NCBI RefSeq assembly: GCF_019710575.1
Contig: NZ_JAHWFK010000001.1
Location: forward strand, 620,001-684,000
From: Paractinoplanes polyasparticus
GTDB lineage: Bacteria; Actinomycetota; Actinomycetes; Mycobacteriales; Micromonosporaceae
DNA: 64,000 bases
Direction: 5' to 3'
Shown here: one piece after another, positions 10,240-19,260 of the stretch
Layout: each line of letters begins with the position of its first letter
Numbering within the stretch: position 1 is the first letter of the stretch
The notes under the pieces: model-generated
The model's database searches: none
What the model was told of the DNA's origin: nothing
What the model saw: only the letters and a program-made list of their open reading frames with translations
Made by a program: the position numbers and the translations under genes

Positions 10240-12549
10240 ATGCTCTCGCGTGCCCGCCGATGGTGGTGGTGCTGGCTCCTGGCCGTCGCGGCGCCGCTCA
10301 TCCTCGTCTCGCCGGCGCTGGGAACCACGGGCGAGCTGACCGTCTACGGTCTCACCGGCGCCTGCGCGGTCGCCGCTGTCGTGCTCGGCATCCGCTTGCA
10401 CCGGCCGGACCGGCGACTGGCCTGGTCGCTGCTCGCGGTCGCGGCCGTGTTCGTGGCGGCCGGGCCGCTCGCCTGGGCCGTCGCGCCGGACGTCATCCTG
10501 GTTCCGGGGCCCGGCATAACGCTGTTCGACGCGTTGTTCCTGGCCTCGTATCCGGCCCTGATCGCCGGGCTTGCGCTGCTCGCCGACCGGTCCGGCGTCT
10601 CCCGGTGGGCCGGGCTCACCGAGACCGGTGTCGTGCTCTGCACCGGCGCCGTCCTGGCCTGGGTCCTCCTGTACGACCCGTACGTCCTCGACAACCCGGC
10701 GGCGCACCCCAACCCGGTTGTCATCGCCTACCCCTTCCTCGACGCGCTGGTCATGGGGCTGGCGGTGCGGCTGATCGTCGTCCAGGCGCGCCTGACCCAC
10801 CCGCACCTCATCGTGCTCGCCGCGGCCCTGCTGATAGCCGCCTCCGACGTCCGCTACTTCCTGCAGGTCACCCGGGGCGAGGCCCTCGACGGCGCGATGA
10901 CGCTGAGCGTGGGCGCCTGCATCGGGGCGTACGTGCTGATCGGGGCGGCGGCGCTGCACCCCGGCGCTGCCCGGCTCGACCCGGTGCCCGGCGCCCGGGT
11001 GAGCGCCCGGCGCTCGCTGGCGCTGCACGTGGCCCTGGTGGTCGTCAGCCCCCTGGCCATGGCCCACTCCCTGTTCACCGACCGCGGCCCGCACGACCTC
11101 GGACCGCACTACCTGAGCGTGCCGCTCACCCTGACCGCGATCGGCGCCGTGCTGCTGGCGGTCCGGATGGCTCTGGCCATCCGGCTGGCCGAGCAGCAGG
11201 CGGCGTCGCTGGGCCGCGCGCTGGCCGAGCAGGCCGAGCTGCAGGAGTCGATGCGGCGGATGGCGCTGCACGACAACCTCACCGGACTGCCCAACCGTCA
11301 CCTGTTCGACGAGCGGCTCACCCTCGTCTGTCAGGCCGGTCAGCGCCGGGGCGCGCTGCTGATCCTCGACCTGGACGGCTTCAAGGACGTCAACGACCGG
11401 CTCGGCCACCCGATCGGCGACCAGCTGCTGATCGAGGCGGCCGACCGGCTGGGCCGGTTGCTCGGCCCCGGCGAGACCCTGGCCCGCCCCGGCGGCGACG
11501 AGTTCGTGATGCTGCTGCCGGCCGCGGGCATCGCCGAGGTGAAGGCCCGGGCCGACGCCGTGCTGGCCACGCTGCGCCGCCCGGTCGAGGTCAGCGGGCA
11601 CACGCTGCACGTCACGGCCAGCGTCGGCATCCGCCGTCTGGCGCCCCCGGCCGGCCCCGACGAGCTGCTCAGCGACGCCGACCTGGCGCTCTACGCGGCC
11701 AAGGCGGCCGGTAAGGACCGCCAGGAGCTCTTCGATCCTCGCCTGCGACGCGAGCAGGCCGAGCGGATCCGCATGGTCGAGCGGCTCCGCGCGGCCGTCG
11801 ACGCGGGCGAGTTCGCGGTGCACTACCAGCCGATCGTCGCGCTGCGATCGGGCGCCTCGGTGAGCTTCGAGGCCCTCGTGCGGTGGACGCCGCCCGGGCA
11901 GCCGCCGGTGGGGCCGGACAAGTTCATCCCGGCCGCCGAGGACAGCGGTCTGATCGTCGCCCTGGGCGAGTGGGTGTTGCGGCAGGCCTGCGCCGAGGCG
12001 GCTCCCTGGCACCGACGGCACGGCACGACCATCGCGGTGAACGTGTCGCCCCGGCAGCTGGCCGAACCGTACTTCGCCGACCAGGTGCGCCAGGCCCTGG
12101 CCGACAGCGGCCTGCCGCCGAACGCTCTGACGATCGAGATCACCGAGGGCGTGCTGGTGCGTTCGGGGGCACACACCGAACTGGCCCTGAGCCACCTGAG
12201 CGAGCTGCGCGCCGACGGCGTGCGGGTGGCGATCGACGACTTCGGCACCGGGTACTCGTCGCTGGCCTACCTGCGCGACCTCCCGATCGACATCCTGAAG
12301 ATCGACAGATCCTTCATGCCGGTCGACCCGGCCGACGCCCAGCAGGCCGCGCTGGTGCGCGCGATCGTCGACCTGGCCCGCAGCCTGGGGCTGACCACCG
12401 TGGCCGAGGGGGTCGAGACCGCCCACCACGCCGAACTGCTGCGCACCCTGGGCTGTGACCGCGGCCAGGGCTGGCTCTTCGGCCGTCCGGGCCCGCCCAC
12501 TGCCGCGTCCATCCGACTCTCCGCCGAGAGCACAGTGGGGATCGGTTAG
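10240..12549 (+). CDS. bifunctional diguanylate cyclase/phosphodiesterase (GGDEF-EAL), membrane-bound
   Basis: The 769-residue protein has about ten membrane helices in its first ~310 residues. A GGDEF domain follows (intact GGDEF at residues 418-422, preceded by HDNLTGLPNRHLFDERL), then a C-terminal EAL domain (EAL at 544-546). The EAL domain keeps the catalytic-loop sequence AIDDFGTGYSSLAYL and a DILKIDRSF stretch. Both halves retain key motifs, so either c-di-GMP synthesis or hydrolysis is possible. The ATG follows a GAAAGGAGG site. The stop TAG overlaps the TAA of the convergent amidoligase gene within TTAG. Confidence 0.9.
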   Translation: MLSRARRWWWCWLLAVAAPLILVSPALGTTGELTVYGLTGACAVAAVVLGIRLHRPDRRLAWSLLAVAAVFVAAGPLAWAVAPDVILVPGPGITLFDALFLASYPALIAGLALLADRSGVSRWAGLTETGVVLCTGAVLAWVLLYDPYVLDNPAAHPNPVVIAYPFLDALVMGLAVRLIVVQARLTHPHLIVLAAALLIAASDVRYFLQVTRGEALDGAMTLSVGACIGAYVLIGAAALHPGAARLDPVPGARVSARRSLALHVALVVVSPLAMAHSLFTDRGPHDLGPHYLSVPLTLTAIGAVLLAVRMALAIRLAEQQAASLGRALAEQAELQESMRRMALHDNLTGLPNRHLFDERLTLVCQAGQRRGALLILDLDGFKDVNDRLGHPIGDQLLIEAADRLGRLLGPGETLARPGGDEFVMLLPAAGIAEVKARADAVLATLRRPVEVSGHTLHVTASVGIRRLAPPAGPDELLSDADLALYAAKAAGKDRQELFDPRLRREQAERIRMVERLRAAVDAGEFAVHYQPIVALRSGASVSFEALVRWTPPGQPPVGPDKFIPAAEDSGLIVALGEWVLRQACAEAAPWHRRHGTTIAVNVSPRQLAEPYFADQVRQALADSGLPPNALTIEITEGVLVRSGAHTELALSHLSELRADGVRVAIDDFGTGYSSLAYLRDLPIDILKIDRSFMPVDPADAQQAALVRAIVDLARSLGLTTVAEGVETAHHAELLRTLGCDRGQGWLFGRPGPPTAASIRLSAESTVGIG

Positions 12550-13607
12550 CGGCGGGCCAGGGCCTCGGCCGCGAAATGCATCAGCTGCTCCACGGCCTCG
12601 GCCGGGTCGGGGTCGGGCTCGGGCAGCGACGACGAGAACAGGCAGCGTTCGAGCAGCAGCTCGACCAGGGCGGCGCGGTCGACGACCTCGGCGGTGGTGA
12701 TCGCCCCGGGCAGGATGCGGACCTCGACCGTGTCGCGCACCGGGCGCTCGGCGAACAGCTGCGTCAGGTTGATGTCGAAGAACTTGGTGAGCCCGCCCTC
12801 CTTGGCCGCTGCGCGCAGCTCGTCCCACCCGGGCCGGCCGGCGGTGGCGGCCACCAGCGGCCCGGGCAGCGGGGCGAGGCGGCGGCAGGCCGGATTGGTC
12901 TGCAGCAGCGCCCGCAACGGCTCGCGCCAGCCGGCGAACAGGCGCACCACGTTGGCCAGGGCCGTCGGCCCCCGGAACGGGCCGCCGTCGAAGTGCAGGT
13001 GGACGGCGGCCTCGTGGGGAACCGTGAAGCCGAGCTCACGGGCCGGGCCGAGCAGCTCCTCGAGGGCCTCGTCGTGACCGGCGGCGATCGGCGGCGTCAC
13101 GATCTCGCACGGCCGCTCACGCTCGGAACCGGCCGGGGCGGCCAGCGCGATCGTGCCCCCGTCGGGATCGTCGAGCCGGTAGACGTCGCCGATCTGCGAC
13201 GGCTTGGTGCCCCACAGGGAGGCGGCCGTGTCGAGCACCGTGTCGAGCGGTCCGGCCGGGTCGCACTGCTCGGCGAGCAGGCTCAGCAGCCGCGGCTCGT
13301 CGCTGAGCACGCGGAACCAGCCCGGCCGGGCCGGGGTGCGCGGATCGAGGCCGTCGAGCAGGGTGATGTCGTCGACCAGGGCGCACAGCGGGCTTCCGTC
13401 CGGCCGGTCGACCGCGAAGCCCAGCGTGAGGTTGAGGAACTTGCCCAGGCCGGGCACCAGCGACGGCTCACTGTCGCGGTGCCAGACCGGGCGGACCCGG
13501 CCGCCGCAGCGGGCGGCCAGGTCGTCGGCGAGGCTGCGCCGGCTGGCGCCGCGGGGCGCCATCAGCTCGATCTCGAAGCCGATGCGCCGGCGCAACCGAG
13601 CCGTCAC
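12546..13607 (-). CDS. amidoligase family protein
   Basis: The 353-residue product matches the putative amidoligase (COOH-NH2 ligase, glutamine-synthetase-like fold) family. It has an N-terminal RIGFEIELMAP strand with the E-x-E metal ligands, a central CEIVTPPI strand, AVHLHFDGG, then FFDINLTQLF and a closing TVEVRILPG. These enzymes are thought to join an amine to a carboxylate using ATP; the substrate is unknown. The GTG start overlaps the stop of the upstream repeat-protein gene (GTGA), so it is the third gene of a sigma factor operon. That association is unusual, because amidoligases are more often seen with glutamine-amidotransferase-like or peptide-modification genes. Confidence 0.75.
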   Translation of the reverse strand: MTARLRRRIGFEIELMAPRGASRRSLADDLAARCGGRVRPVWHRDSEPSLVPGLGKFLNLTLGFAVDRPDGSPLCALVDDITLLDGLDPRTPARPGWFRVLSDEPRLLSLLAEQCDPAGPLDTVLDTAASLWGTKPSQIGDVYRLDDPDGGTIALAAPAGSERERPCEIVTPPIAAGHDEALEELLGPARELGFTVPHEAAVHLHFDGGPFRGPTALANVVRLFAGWREPLRALLQTNPACRRLAPLPGPLVAATAGRPGWDELRAAAKEGGLTKFFDINLTQLFAERPVRDTVEVRILPGAITTAEVVDRAALVELLLERCLFSSSLPEPDPDPAEAVEQLMHFAAEALARR

Positions 13608-14419
13608 GGCTGGATCGGAAGGGTCTGACCGGCCAGCAGGCGCTTGCCGCCCTCGACCTTGGCCGACCAGGCGTCCTTCAGGTTCCACAACTTGGCCAGC
13701 TTGACCGCGTCCTCGACGTCGTAGCCGGTGTCGAAGAACTTGCTGACCCGCTTGGAGGTGAGCGCCTCCTTCACGCCCTCGGCCGTCGGCTTGACCGGCA
13801 GTTCCTGGCCGGCCAGGAGGCGCTTGCCCGCCTCGAGCTTGGCGTCGGACGGGTCGGCGATCTTCCAGATCTTGGCCAGCTTCTCGGCCTCGGTCCAGGT
13901 GTAGCCGGCGTTGAAGAACGCGGTGAACCGCGCGTCGTCCATCGGCCTGGTCGTCTCTTCCTCGACCGGGGCGTCGGGCTGCGGCTTGATCGGCAGCGTC
14001 TCGCCGAGCAGCAGACGGCGACCGGCCTCGGCCTTGACCGCGACCCGGTTGTCGTCGCTCAGCTTCCAGATCTTGGCCAGGCGGCCGGCGTCGTCGTAGC
14101 CGAAGCCGGCGTCGTAGTAGGCCTCGAGCTGCGCGTCGCGCTGCTTCTCGGGGTCGGCGCTCGGGCTGGCGGGCGCTGCAGCCGGCACACCGGCGGCGGT
14201 GTTGTTCGCCGCGTTGTTGGCCGGAAGGAACGCGGGCAGGTTGATGGCCCCGGCGATCAGGCCGGCGCCGAGCACGCCACCGGCGGCGATCTGTGCGCCC
14301 CGCCGGCGCCGCTTGTACTTCTGGGAAAGCTCTTGAACGCGGGCGTAGACCGCGGAGGGGTCAGGGGTGTTGTGCTCGTGGCTCTCGAAGGCCTCGCGCA
14401 GTTGATTGCGGTCGGTCAC
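13604..14419 (-). CDS. membrane protein with three C-terminal ~45-residue repeats (sigma-factor partner)
   Basis: The 271-residue protein has a cytoplasmic N-terminus (1-40, ending in a KRRRR stretch), one membrane helix (about 41-65), an Ala/Pro/Ser linker, and three related repeats at about 100-146, 168-211 and 228-271. Each repeat follows the scheme (Y/F)(Y/F)(D/N)xG(Y/F)…(D/E)A…LAK(I/L)W…(A/G)GxRLLxGxxLP(I/V)(K/Q)P. The GTG start overlaps the stop of the sigma factor gene (GTGA), the usual place for an anti-sigma factor, but no zinc anti-sigma motif is seen. The topology suggests an envelope sensor. The repeat is not one I can assign to a named domain. Confidence 0.75.
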   Translation of the reverse strand: MTDRNQLREAFESHEHNTPDPSAVYARVQELSQKYKRRRRGAQIAAGGVLGAGLIAGAINLPAFLPANNAANNTAAGVPAAAPASPSADPEKQRDAQLEAYYDAGFGYDDAGRLAKIWKLSDDNRVAVKAEAGRRLLLGETLPIKPQPDAPVEEETTRPMDDARFTAFFNAGYTWTEAEKLAKIWKIADPSDAKLEAGKRLLAGQELPVKPTAEGVKEALTSKRVSKFFDTGYDVEDAVKLAKLWNLKDAWSAKVEGGKRLLAGQTLPIQP

Positions 14420-14940
14420 GACTTCTCCTCGGCGGGAATGCGTTCCATGAGCTCCGGTGAGAGCCGGAGCGTTTTCAGAGCCCTCGAGGCATGGCTGCGC
14501 ACCGTTGCCTGGGAACACCCCAGCAGGTCGGCGATCTGGTCGTCGTCCAGCTGCTCGTAGTAGCGCAGCACCAGGACGGCCCGCTGTTTGCGCCCGAGGG
14601 TGGCCAGGCGCCGCCAGAGGATGTCGGCCATGACGACACCCTCGGCGTGATCGCGCACGCCGCCGCGGGCATCATCCAGCTCGACCAGCCGTTCACCGAC
14701 CGAGTGCACGTGGCGGACCGCCCAGCTGCGCCGCCACGACAGGTACTCGTTGAGCACCATGCGCCGCACGTACGCCTCGGGCGATTCCGCCTCGCTGATC
14801 CGCCGCCATCGGACTTGCGCCCGGGCCAGCACCTCCTGAACGACGTCCTGGGCCAGCTCGCGGTCGCCGGTGAGGACGACCGCGTAGCGCAGGAGACTCG
14901 GAAGCCGGGCCATCGCGAATTGCTCGAAGGTCACAACCAC
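14416..14940 (-). CDS. SigE-family RNA polymerase sigma-70 factor
   Basis: The product of about 174 residues is a small ECF-type sigma factor of the actinobacterial SigE family. Region 2 begins FEQFAMARLPSLLRYAVVLTGD and carries AQDVVQEVLARA; region 4 has LVLRYYEQLDDDQIADLLGCS followed by QATVRSHASRALKTLR, the -35-recognition helix-turn-helix. The first codons are runs of GTG/GTT, so the start could be GTG at 14940 or 14934; a longer version from 15015 adds an unrelated tail. It heads an overlapping operon with the repeat-containing membrane protein and the amidoligase. Confidence 0.88.
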   Translation of the reverse strand: MVVTFEQFAMARLPSLLRYAVVLTGDRELAQDVVQEVLARAQVRWRRISEAESPEAYVRRMVLNEYLSWRRSWAVRHVHSVGERLVELDDARGGVRDHAEGVVMADILWRRLATLGRKQRAVLVLRYYEQLDDDQIADLLGCSQATVRSHASRALKTLRLSPELMERIPAEEKS

Positions 14941-14998
14941 TACGACGCCCCCCGTGCCGAGTCTGTGCAGTCGTGCCGGAATTAATTTTCCCGGCCGG

Positions 14999-15928
14999 TC
15001 AGCGGTCCGGCGCATCGACGGGCGCCATCACCCGCAGCGCGTTGGCGGCCAGGCCGATCCGCATCGGCGTGCTGCCGGCGGGCTCGCCGTCGACCTCGAC
15101 GCGGGCCGGGCGGTCGGTCTCGAGCCACAGCTCGTCGACCGCGAGGAACGGTTCTTCCCGCAGCGTGCGCGAGGGGCCCCGGGCCGCGTTGCGCGCAGTC
15201 TCGACGAGCAGCTCACGCCGCGAGGGGCCGCCGACCGTGTACGCCACCAGGAGCCGGTCGTCGGCGTCGGCGTCGCCCGCGATGGGGCGCCCGGCGTGGT
15301 GGCCGCCGTTGGCGACGTACACCTGGTGGCTCCGGAAGTCGTGGCTGCGGCCGGCCGTCCGTACGGTGATGCGCAGTGGCTCGTGCCTGGTGAGCAGCCC
15401 CAGCGCGGTGAGCGGGTAGGCGTAGCGGCCGAGCAGGCGCTTGAGCGGCCGCGGCGCCTTGAGCATCACCTCGGCCGACAACCCCACCCCGACGTGGTTG
15501 GTGAACGGCTCGTCGCCCGCCAGCCCGAGGTCGAGGTCGATCACCTTGCCCTTCACCAGCACCTCGACCGCCTCGCCGAGGTCGAGCGGGGTGTGGGCGG
15601 TGCGCGCGAAGTTGTTCGTGGTGCCCAGGGGAAGCAGCCCGAGCGCGGCGTCCTGGTGGGCCAGCAGCCGGGCCGCGGTGCTGATCGTGCCGTCGCCGCC
15701 GCCCGCGATGAGCAGGTCGGGCTGCTTGGCCAGACCCTCGGCGAGGATGTGGGGCAGCTGCCGGGGCCGGTCGACCGCGCACGCGCCGAGCAGCGTGAAC
15801 CCCGCCTCGATCAGGCGGTCGCGCGCGGCCTCGTAGAGCAGCCGCCCGCGGCGCGAGTGAGTGTTGACCACCAGCACCGCGCGCTTGTCGTCGCGGATGT
15901 CCTCGGTCAACTGCTCCTTCGTGCGCAT
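14999..15928 (-). CDS. diacylglycerol kinase family lipid kinase
   Basis: The 309-residue protein contains the catalytic-domain motif LLIAGGGDGTISTAARLL, the LGLLPLGTTNNFART loop and the C-terminal VEVDGEPAG strand typical of YegS/DagK/BmrU-type soluble lipid kinases. These phosphorylate diacylglycerol or related lipids with ATP. It begins with MRTKEQLTEDIRDDKRAVLVVN, the first strand of the Rossmann-like domain. It is followed downstream by the sigma factor operon on the same strand but is separated by 59 bases. Actual lipid substrate unknown. Confidence 0.88.
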   Translation of the reverse strand: MRTKEQLTEDIRDDKRAVLVVNTHSRRGRLLYEAARDRLIEAGFTLLGACAVDRPRQLPHILAEGLAKQPDLLIAGGGDGTISTAARLLAHQDAALGLLPLGTTNNFARTAHTPLDLGEAVEVLVKGKVIDLDLGLAGDEPFTNHVGVGLSAEVMLKAPRPLKRLLGRYAYPLTALGLLTRHEPLRITVRTAGRSHDFRSHQVYVANGGHHAGRPIAGDADADDRLLVAYTVGGPSRRELLVETARNAARGPSRTLREEPFLAVDELWLETDRPARVEVDGEPAGSTPMRIGLAANALRVMAPVDAPDR

Positions 15929-15938
15929 CCCGTCGACT

Positions 15939-17507
15939 TTATCGGGTCAGGACGTTGGTCCCCGCCTCGACGGTCCACGACGAGCTCGTGGTGACCGGTG
16001 TCTCGCGGACGTCGATGGTGTCGACCGTGCGCACGTCGGTGTGCCAGGCGCCCCCGGTGACCAGGCAGCGCAGGTAGCCGCGCCGGGAGCCGTCGAAGTA
16101 GCGCACGTGCGGGTTGAGCGTCGGGTTGACCTGTTTGAGCGGCGCGTCGAAGGCGATCGGGAAGTCGGAGCTGACCGAGGTCGCGGTGAACTCGACGGCG
16201 ACCGGCTTCAGCTCGGGCCGGTCGAAGTCGGTGCGCAGCTCGGAGAACCAGGTCGAGTGGATGTCGCCGGCCAGGATCACCGGGTTCTCGACCCGCTTGT
16301 CAGCCAGGTAGTTGAGGAACCGGGCGCGCTGCGGCGCGTAGCCGTCCCACTGGTCGAGGTTGGCGACGATCGGCGGCACCGGGGCGCCGGTCGGATTGGG
16401 GAACTTGATCCGGCTCATCATCACCTGCTGGGCGACGACGTTCCAGCGGGCCGGCGAGTGGTCGAGCCCGGCCCTCAGCCAGCTTTCCTGGTGTTCGCCG
16501 GTGAGCGTGCCGGTGTTGGTCTCGCCGGCCGCGGCCAGGCCGAAGTCGCCGGGGAAGCCGCCGGGCTGATCGCTGCGGTACTGGCGGGTGTCGAGCACGT
16601 TGAGGCGCAGCAGCCGGCCGAAGTCGAACCGGCGGAAGATGCGCAGGTCGGCCCGCCCCGGGCGCAGGTCGGCCCGGATCGGCATGTGCTCGTAGTAGGC
16701 CTGGTAGGCGGCGGCGCGCTGGCGGGTGAACTGGGCGAGCGTCTGGCGCTTGGCGCCCGTGTCGTCGATCTCGTCGATCAGGCCGGCGTAGTTGTTCTCG
16801 GTCTCGTGGTCGTCCCAGGTGACGATCCACGGGAACGCGGCGTGGGCCGCCTGCAGCGCCGGGTCGGTCTTGTACTGCGCGTGGCGGGCCCGGTAGTCGT
16901 CGAGCGTGACCAGCTGGTCGATCCCGGGAGTGGCCGGCGTGGTGTGACGGCGGTCGGCGAAGCGGCTGCTCGGGTCGTACTCGTAGATGTAGTCGCCCAG
17001 ATGCACGACCACGTCGAGGTCCTCGGCGGCCAGCCCCCAGTAGGCCGGCCAGTAGCCGTTCTGGAAGTCCTGGCAGTTCACGACGCCGAAGCGCAGCGTC
17101 CCGGCGGGACCGGCGGTCTTCGTCCGGCCGGTCGGGCTGATCCGGCCGAGCGCGCGGAACCGGTAGAAGTACTCGTGGCCGTCGTCGAGGCCGCGGGCGT
17201 CGACGTGCACCGAGTGGGCGAGCTCGGGCCGGGCGATCGTGCGGCCGTGCCGGACGATCCGGCGGAACCGCTCGTCCTTGGCGACCTGCCACTCCACCTC
17301 GACCGGGCGGCGCAGGCCGTCCCGGATCAACCGCGTCCAGAGAATGACGGCGTGGGGTAGCGGGTCGCCGCTGGCCACGCCGAGCGGGAAGAGGCTGCCG
17401 CCCCCGTGTGCCTGGGCGGCCTCTGCGTAGGCTTGCTCGGCCGGCGGCAGGGCCGCGACCCCGGCCGCCACGGCGGCACCGGACAGTAGCTGACGGCGGG
17501 TGGGCAT
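15939..17507 (-). CDS. phoD: alkaline phosphatase D (PhoD-like), Tat-exported
   Basis: The 522-residue protein starts with a twin-arginine signal (TRRQLLSGAAVAAGVAALPPA) and an A-x-A-like cleavage site near residue 28. It then has the PhoD N-terminal Fn3-like domain (FPLGVASGDPLPHAVILWTR) and the metallophosphatase domain with LGDYIYEY, TWDDHETENNY and the late metal site VILAGDIHSTWFSEL. It hydrolyses phosphomonoesters and diesters outside the cell using iron/calcium, so a phosphate-scavenging role is likely. No Pho box was recognised upstream. It lies alone, 10 bases upstream of the lipid kinase start on the same strand. Confidence 0.9.
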   Translation of the reverse strand: MPTRRQLLSGAAVAAGVAALPPAEQAYAEAAQAHGGGSLFPLGVASGDPLPHAVILWTRLIRDGLRRPVEVEWQVAKDERFRRIVRHGRTIARPELAHSVHVDARGLDDGHEYFYRFRALGRISPTGRTKTAGPAGTLRFGVVNCQDFQNGYWPAYWGLAAEDLDVVVHLGDYIYEYDPSSRFADRRHTTPATPGIDQLVTLDDYRARHAQYKTDPALQAAHAAFPWIVTWDDHETENNYAGLIDEIDDTGAKRQTLAQFTRQRAAAYQAYYEHMPIRADLRPGRADLRIFRRFDFGRLLRLNVLDTRQYRSDQPGGFPGDFGLAAAGETNTGTLTGEHQESWLRAGLDHSPARWNVVAQQVMMSRIKFPNPTGAPVPPIVANLDQWDGYAPQRARFLNYLADKRVENPVILAGDIHSTWFSELRTDFDRPELKPVAVEFTATSVSSDFPIAFDAPLKQVNPTLNPHVRYFDGSRRGYLRCLVTGGAWHTDVRTVDTIDVRETPVTTSSSWTVEAGTNVLTR

Positions 17508-17711
17508 CGGCGCCTCCTCAGCGGACGTTCATCGACGGTCACCCTTGCGGCGGCTCATGGCAAGGGTGCGACGGCGTGGCGACACTCGGGTGACGCGAAG
17601 ATGACTGTCGATCGATCACGGCGGTCGACGCGCAGCGGTCATTTGCGGCGTCGCCGGGGACTCCTCGGCCGGCGGGACCGGGCCCACCTGTGCGGCCGGC
17701 GCACCAGGCAG

Positions 17712-18965
17712 CTACGCATTGGCGGCACGACGGGCCGTGTACTCGCCCGAACGTCGCGACGGGTACTGGATGAGGTTGTCGGGGGCTTCCTCGCGCGGGG
17801 TCTCCCAGCCGCGGCGGGGCTCGGCCGGTTCCTCGTACGAGCGCACCCGGAACTGACGGCCGTAGTCCATCATGCCGTCGATGAGGCGGTCGACGTCGCG
17901 CGCGGGACGCACCACGAGACGCATGAACTGGCTGGTCATGCCCAGCTTGTTGCCGCACTCGCGGGTGTAGACGCCGTGGTTGGCCACGAGGTGGTCGCGC
18001 AGCGCCGTACCGGACCACTCGGTGGGCAGCTTGACCAGGATGAAGTTGCCCTGCGAGGGGAAGACGGTCAGGCCCGGGATGCGGGCCAGCTCGCCCGCCA
18101 TGGCCCGGCGGTCGCGGCTGAGCAGGCGCAGGCTGTCCTCGTACTCGTCCTCGTGCTCCTGGATCATGAAGACGACCTTCTCGGCCAGCGAGTTGAGGTT
18201 CCACTTGGGCAGCGCCTTGCCGATCTTGCCGGCGATGGCCGGATTCGCCATCAGGTAGCCGAAGCGGATGCCGTGCAGGCCGAAGTTCTTGCCGAGGCTC
18301 TTGAGCACGATCGCGTTGGACCGGATGACCGCGTCCGGGCCGACCGACGGGTACTGTTCCAGGTCGGAGAAGTCGATGAACGACTCGTCGATGATGACCA
18401 GGTCGAGGTCGCCGAGCATGTCCATGAAGCGGATGACGTCGCGGCGGGGCAGGTAGCAGCCGTCGGGGTTGTTCACGTTGCACACCACGGCGACGCGCGA
18501 GCCACGGTCGCGGATGAACCGCACGTAGTCGTCGAGGTTGAGCCGGAAGCCGTCCCGTTCCTGGAGCGGGAACATGTCGACCCGCTTGCCGGTCTCGAGC
18601 GGCTGGTCGGTCCAGCGGCCGAAGGTCGGGATCGGGATGGCCACGCTCTCCTTGATGAGCAGGTGGTCGATCCAGGTGATCAGCTCGGTCGAGCCGTTGG
18701 CCATGGCCACGGTCTGCGGGTGCAGGCCGAGCACGCTGCACAGCTTCTTGGTGATGCTGGACGAGTCGCTCGGGTAGTACTTCAGGATGTTCTTCAGGTC
18801 GCGGCTGAGCTCGTCGAACATCTCCGGCGTCGGGAAGTACGGGTTGCAGGGGATACAAAAGTCCACGATCTCGACGCCCTCGCCCGCGCTGCGGGAAAGG
18901 TCGAAGTAGGACGCGCTGTGGGCGCCCTTGTGCAGGATCGAGGTGTCGATTCCGGTCCCCGCCAT
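17712..18965 (-). CDS. PLP-dependent aminotransferase class I/II
   Basis: The 417-residue protein is a fold-type-I aminotransferase resembling histidinol-phosphate aminotransferase/CobD. It shows the NGSTELI nucleotide-like loop, VCNVNNPDGCYLPR, VIIDESFIDFS (the PLP-binding aspartate) and SLGKNFGLHGIRFGYLMA, with the Schiff-base lysine in SLGK. The substrate is unknown. The last ~30 residues are a charged, probably disordered tail. It is transcribed away from the egt operon. Family features place it apart from the NifS-like class V enzymes that include EgtE, so it is not obviously the missing ergothioneine lyase. Confidence 0.85.
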   Translation of the reverse strand: MAGTGIDTSILHKGAHSASYFDLSRSAGEGVEIVDFCIPCNPYFPTPEMFDELSRDLKNILKYYPSDSSSITKKLCSVLGLHPQTVAMANGSTELITWIDHLLIKESVAIPIPTFGRWTDQPLETGKRVDMFPLQERDGFRLNLDDYVRFIRDRGSRVAVVCNVNNPDGCYLPRRDVIRFMDMLGDLDLVIIDESFIDFSDLEQYPSVGPDAVIRSNAIVLKSLGKNFGLHGIRFGYLMANPAIAGKIGKALPKWNLNSLAEKVVFMIQEHEDEYEDSLRLLSRDRRAMAGELARIPGLTVFPSQGNFILVKLPTEWSGTALRDHLVANHGVYTRECGNKLGMTSQFMRLVVRPARDVDRLIDGMMDYGRQFRVRSYEEPAEPRRGWETPREEAPDNLIQYPSRRSGEYTARRAANA

Positions 18966-19100
18966 CGAGACTCCTTAACTCCACCGGTGTGCGCGCCACT
19001 CCGCCGGGACGCGCGACAGAAGGTACGAAGGGTGTCGATGAAGGGTTCAGGATTCTCCAAGGAATCAACGTTTCCGCAGGTGGGTGCCGGTTTCGTGACC

Positions 19101-19115
19101 TTAAGCGGCGCTTAA
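19101..19115. promoter_or_regulatory. 15-bp palindrome between the aminotransferase and egtA
   Basis: TTAAGC, a three-base spacer and GCTTAA form a perfect inverted repeat inside the relatively AT-rich 295-base divergent region. Such a site can be an operator for a dimeric regulator acting on either gene. The binder is unknown. Confidence 0.35.
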
Positions 19116-19152
19116 CCGAATCCCTTGATCAAGTGAAACGCTTCCCATTTTT

Positions 19153-19168
19153 GGTGACCCAGATCACT
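19153..19168. promoter_or_regulatory. GlxR/Crp-like box upstream of egtA
   Basis: GGTGA, six bases, then TCACT matches the cyclic-AMP-receptor consensus TGTGA-N6-TCACA at eight of ten positions with exact spacing. It lies about 95-110 bases before the preferred egtA start, in the shared divergent region with the aminotransferase gene. Matches of this quality also occur by chance, so the call is tentative. Confidence 0.35.
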
Positions 19169-19260
19169 GTCAGGGGAATTCCCAGCGTGTCGGCGGTACA
19201 CGTTGGACCGGCCACCGGGCCGCCGGAAAAATGTCGGACCCCGGCCGTAAGTTCGGGCTC

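Noticed and set aside
9541..12828. A 1095-codon minus-strand open frame
   Set aside because: Only its last ~203 codons match a methyltransferase. The rest is antisense to the GGDEF-EAL gene and amino-acid biased (Arg/Gly/Val/Gln), a typical high-GC shadow frame.
17601..19115. A 504-codon plus-strand frame opposite the aminotransferase
   Set aside because: It is a mirror of the aminotransferase gene with unnatural composition. The opposite strand has all aminotransferase motifs in order.
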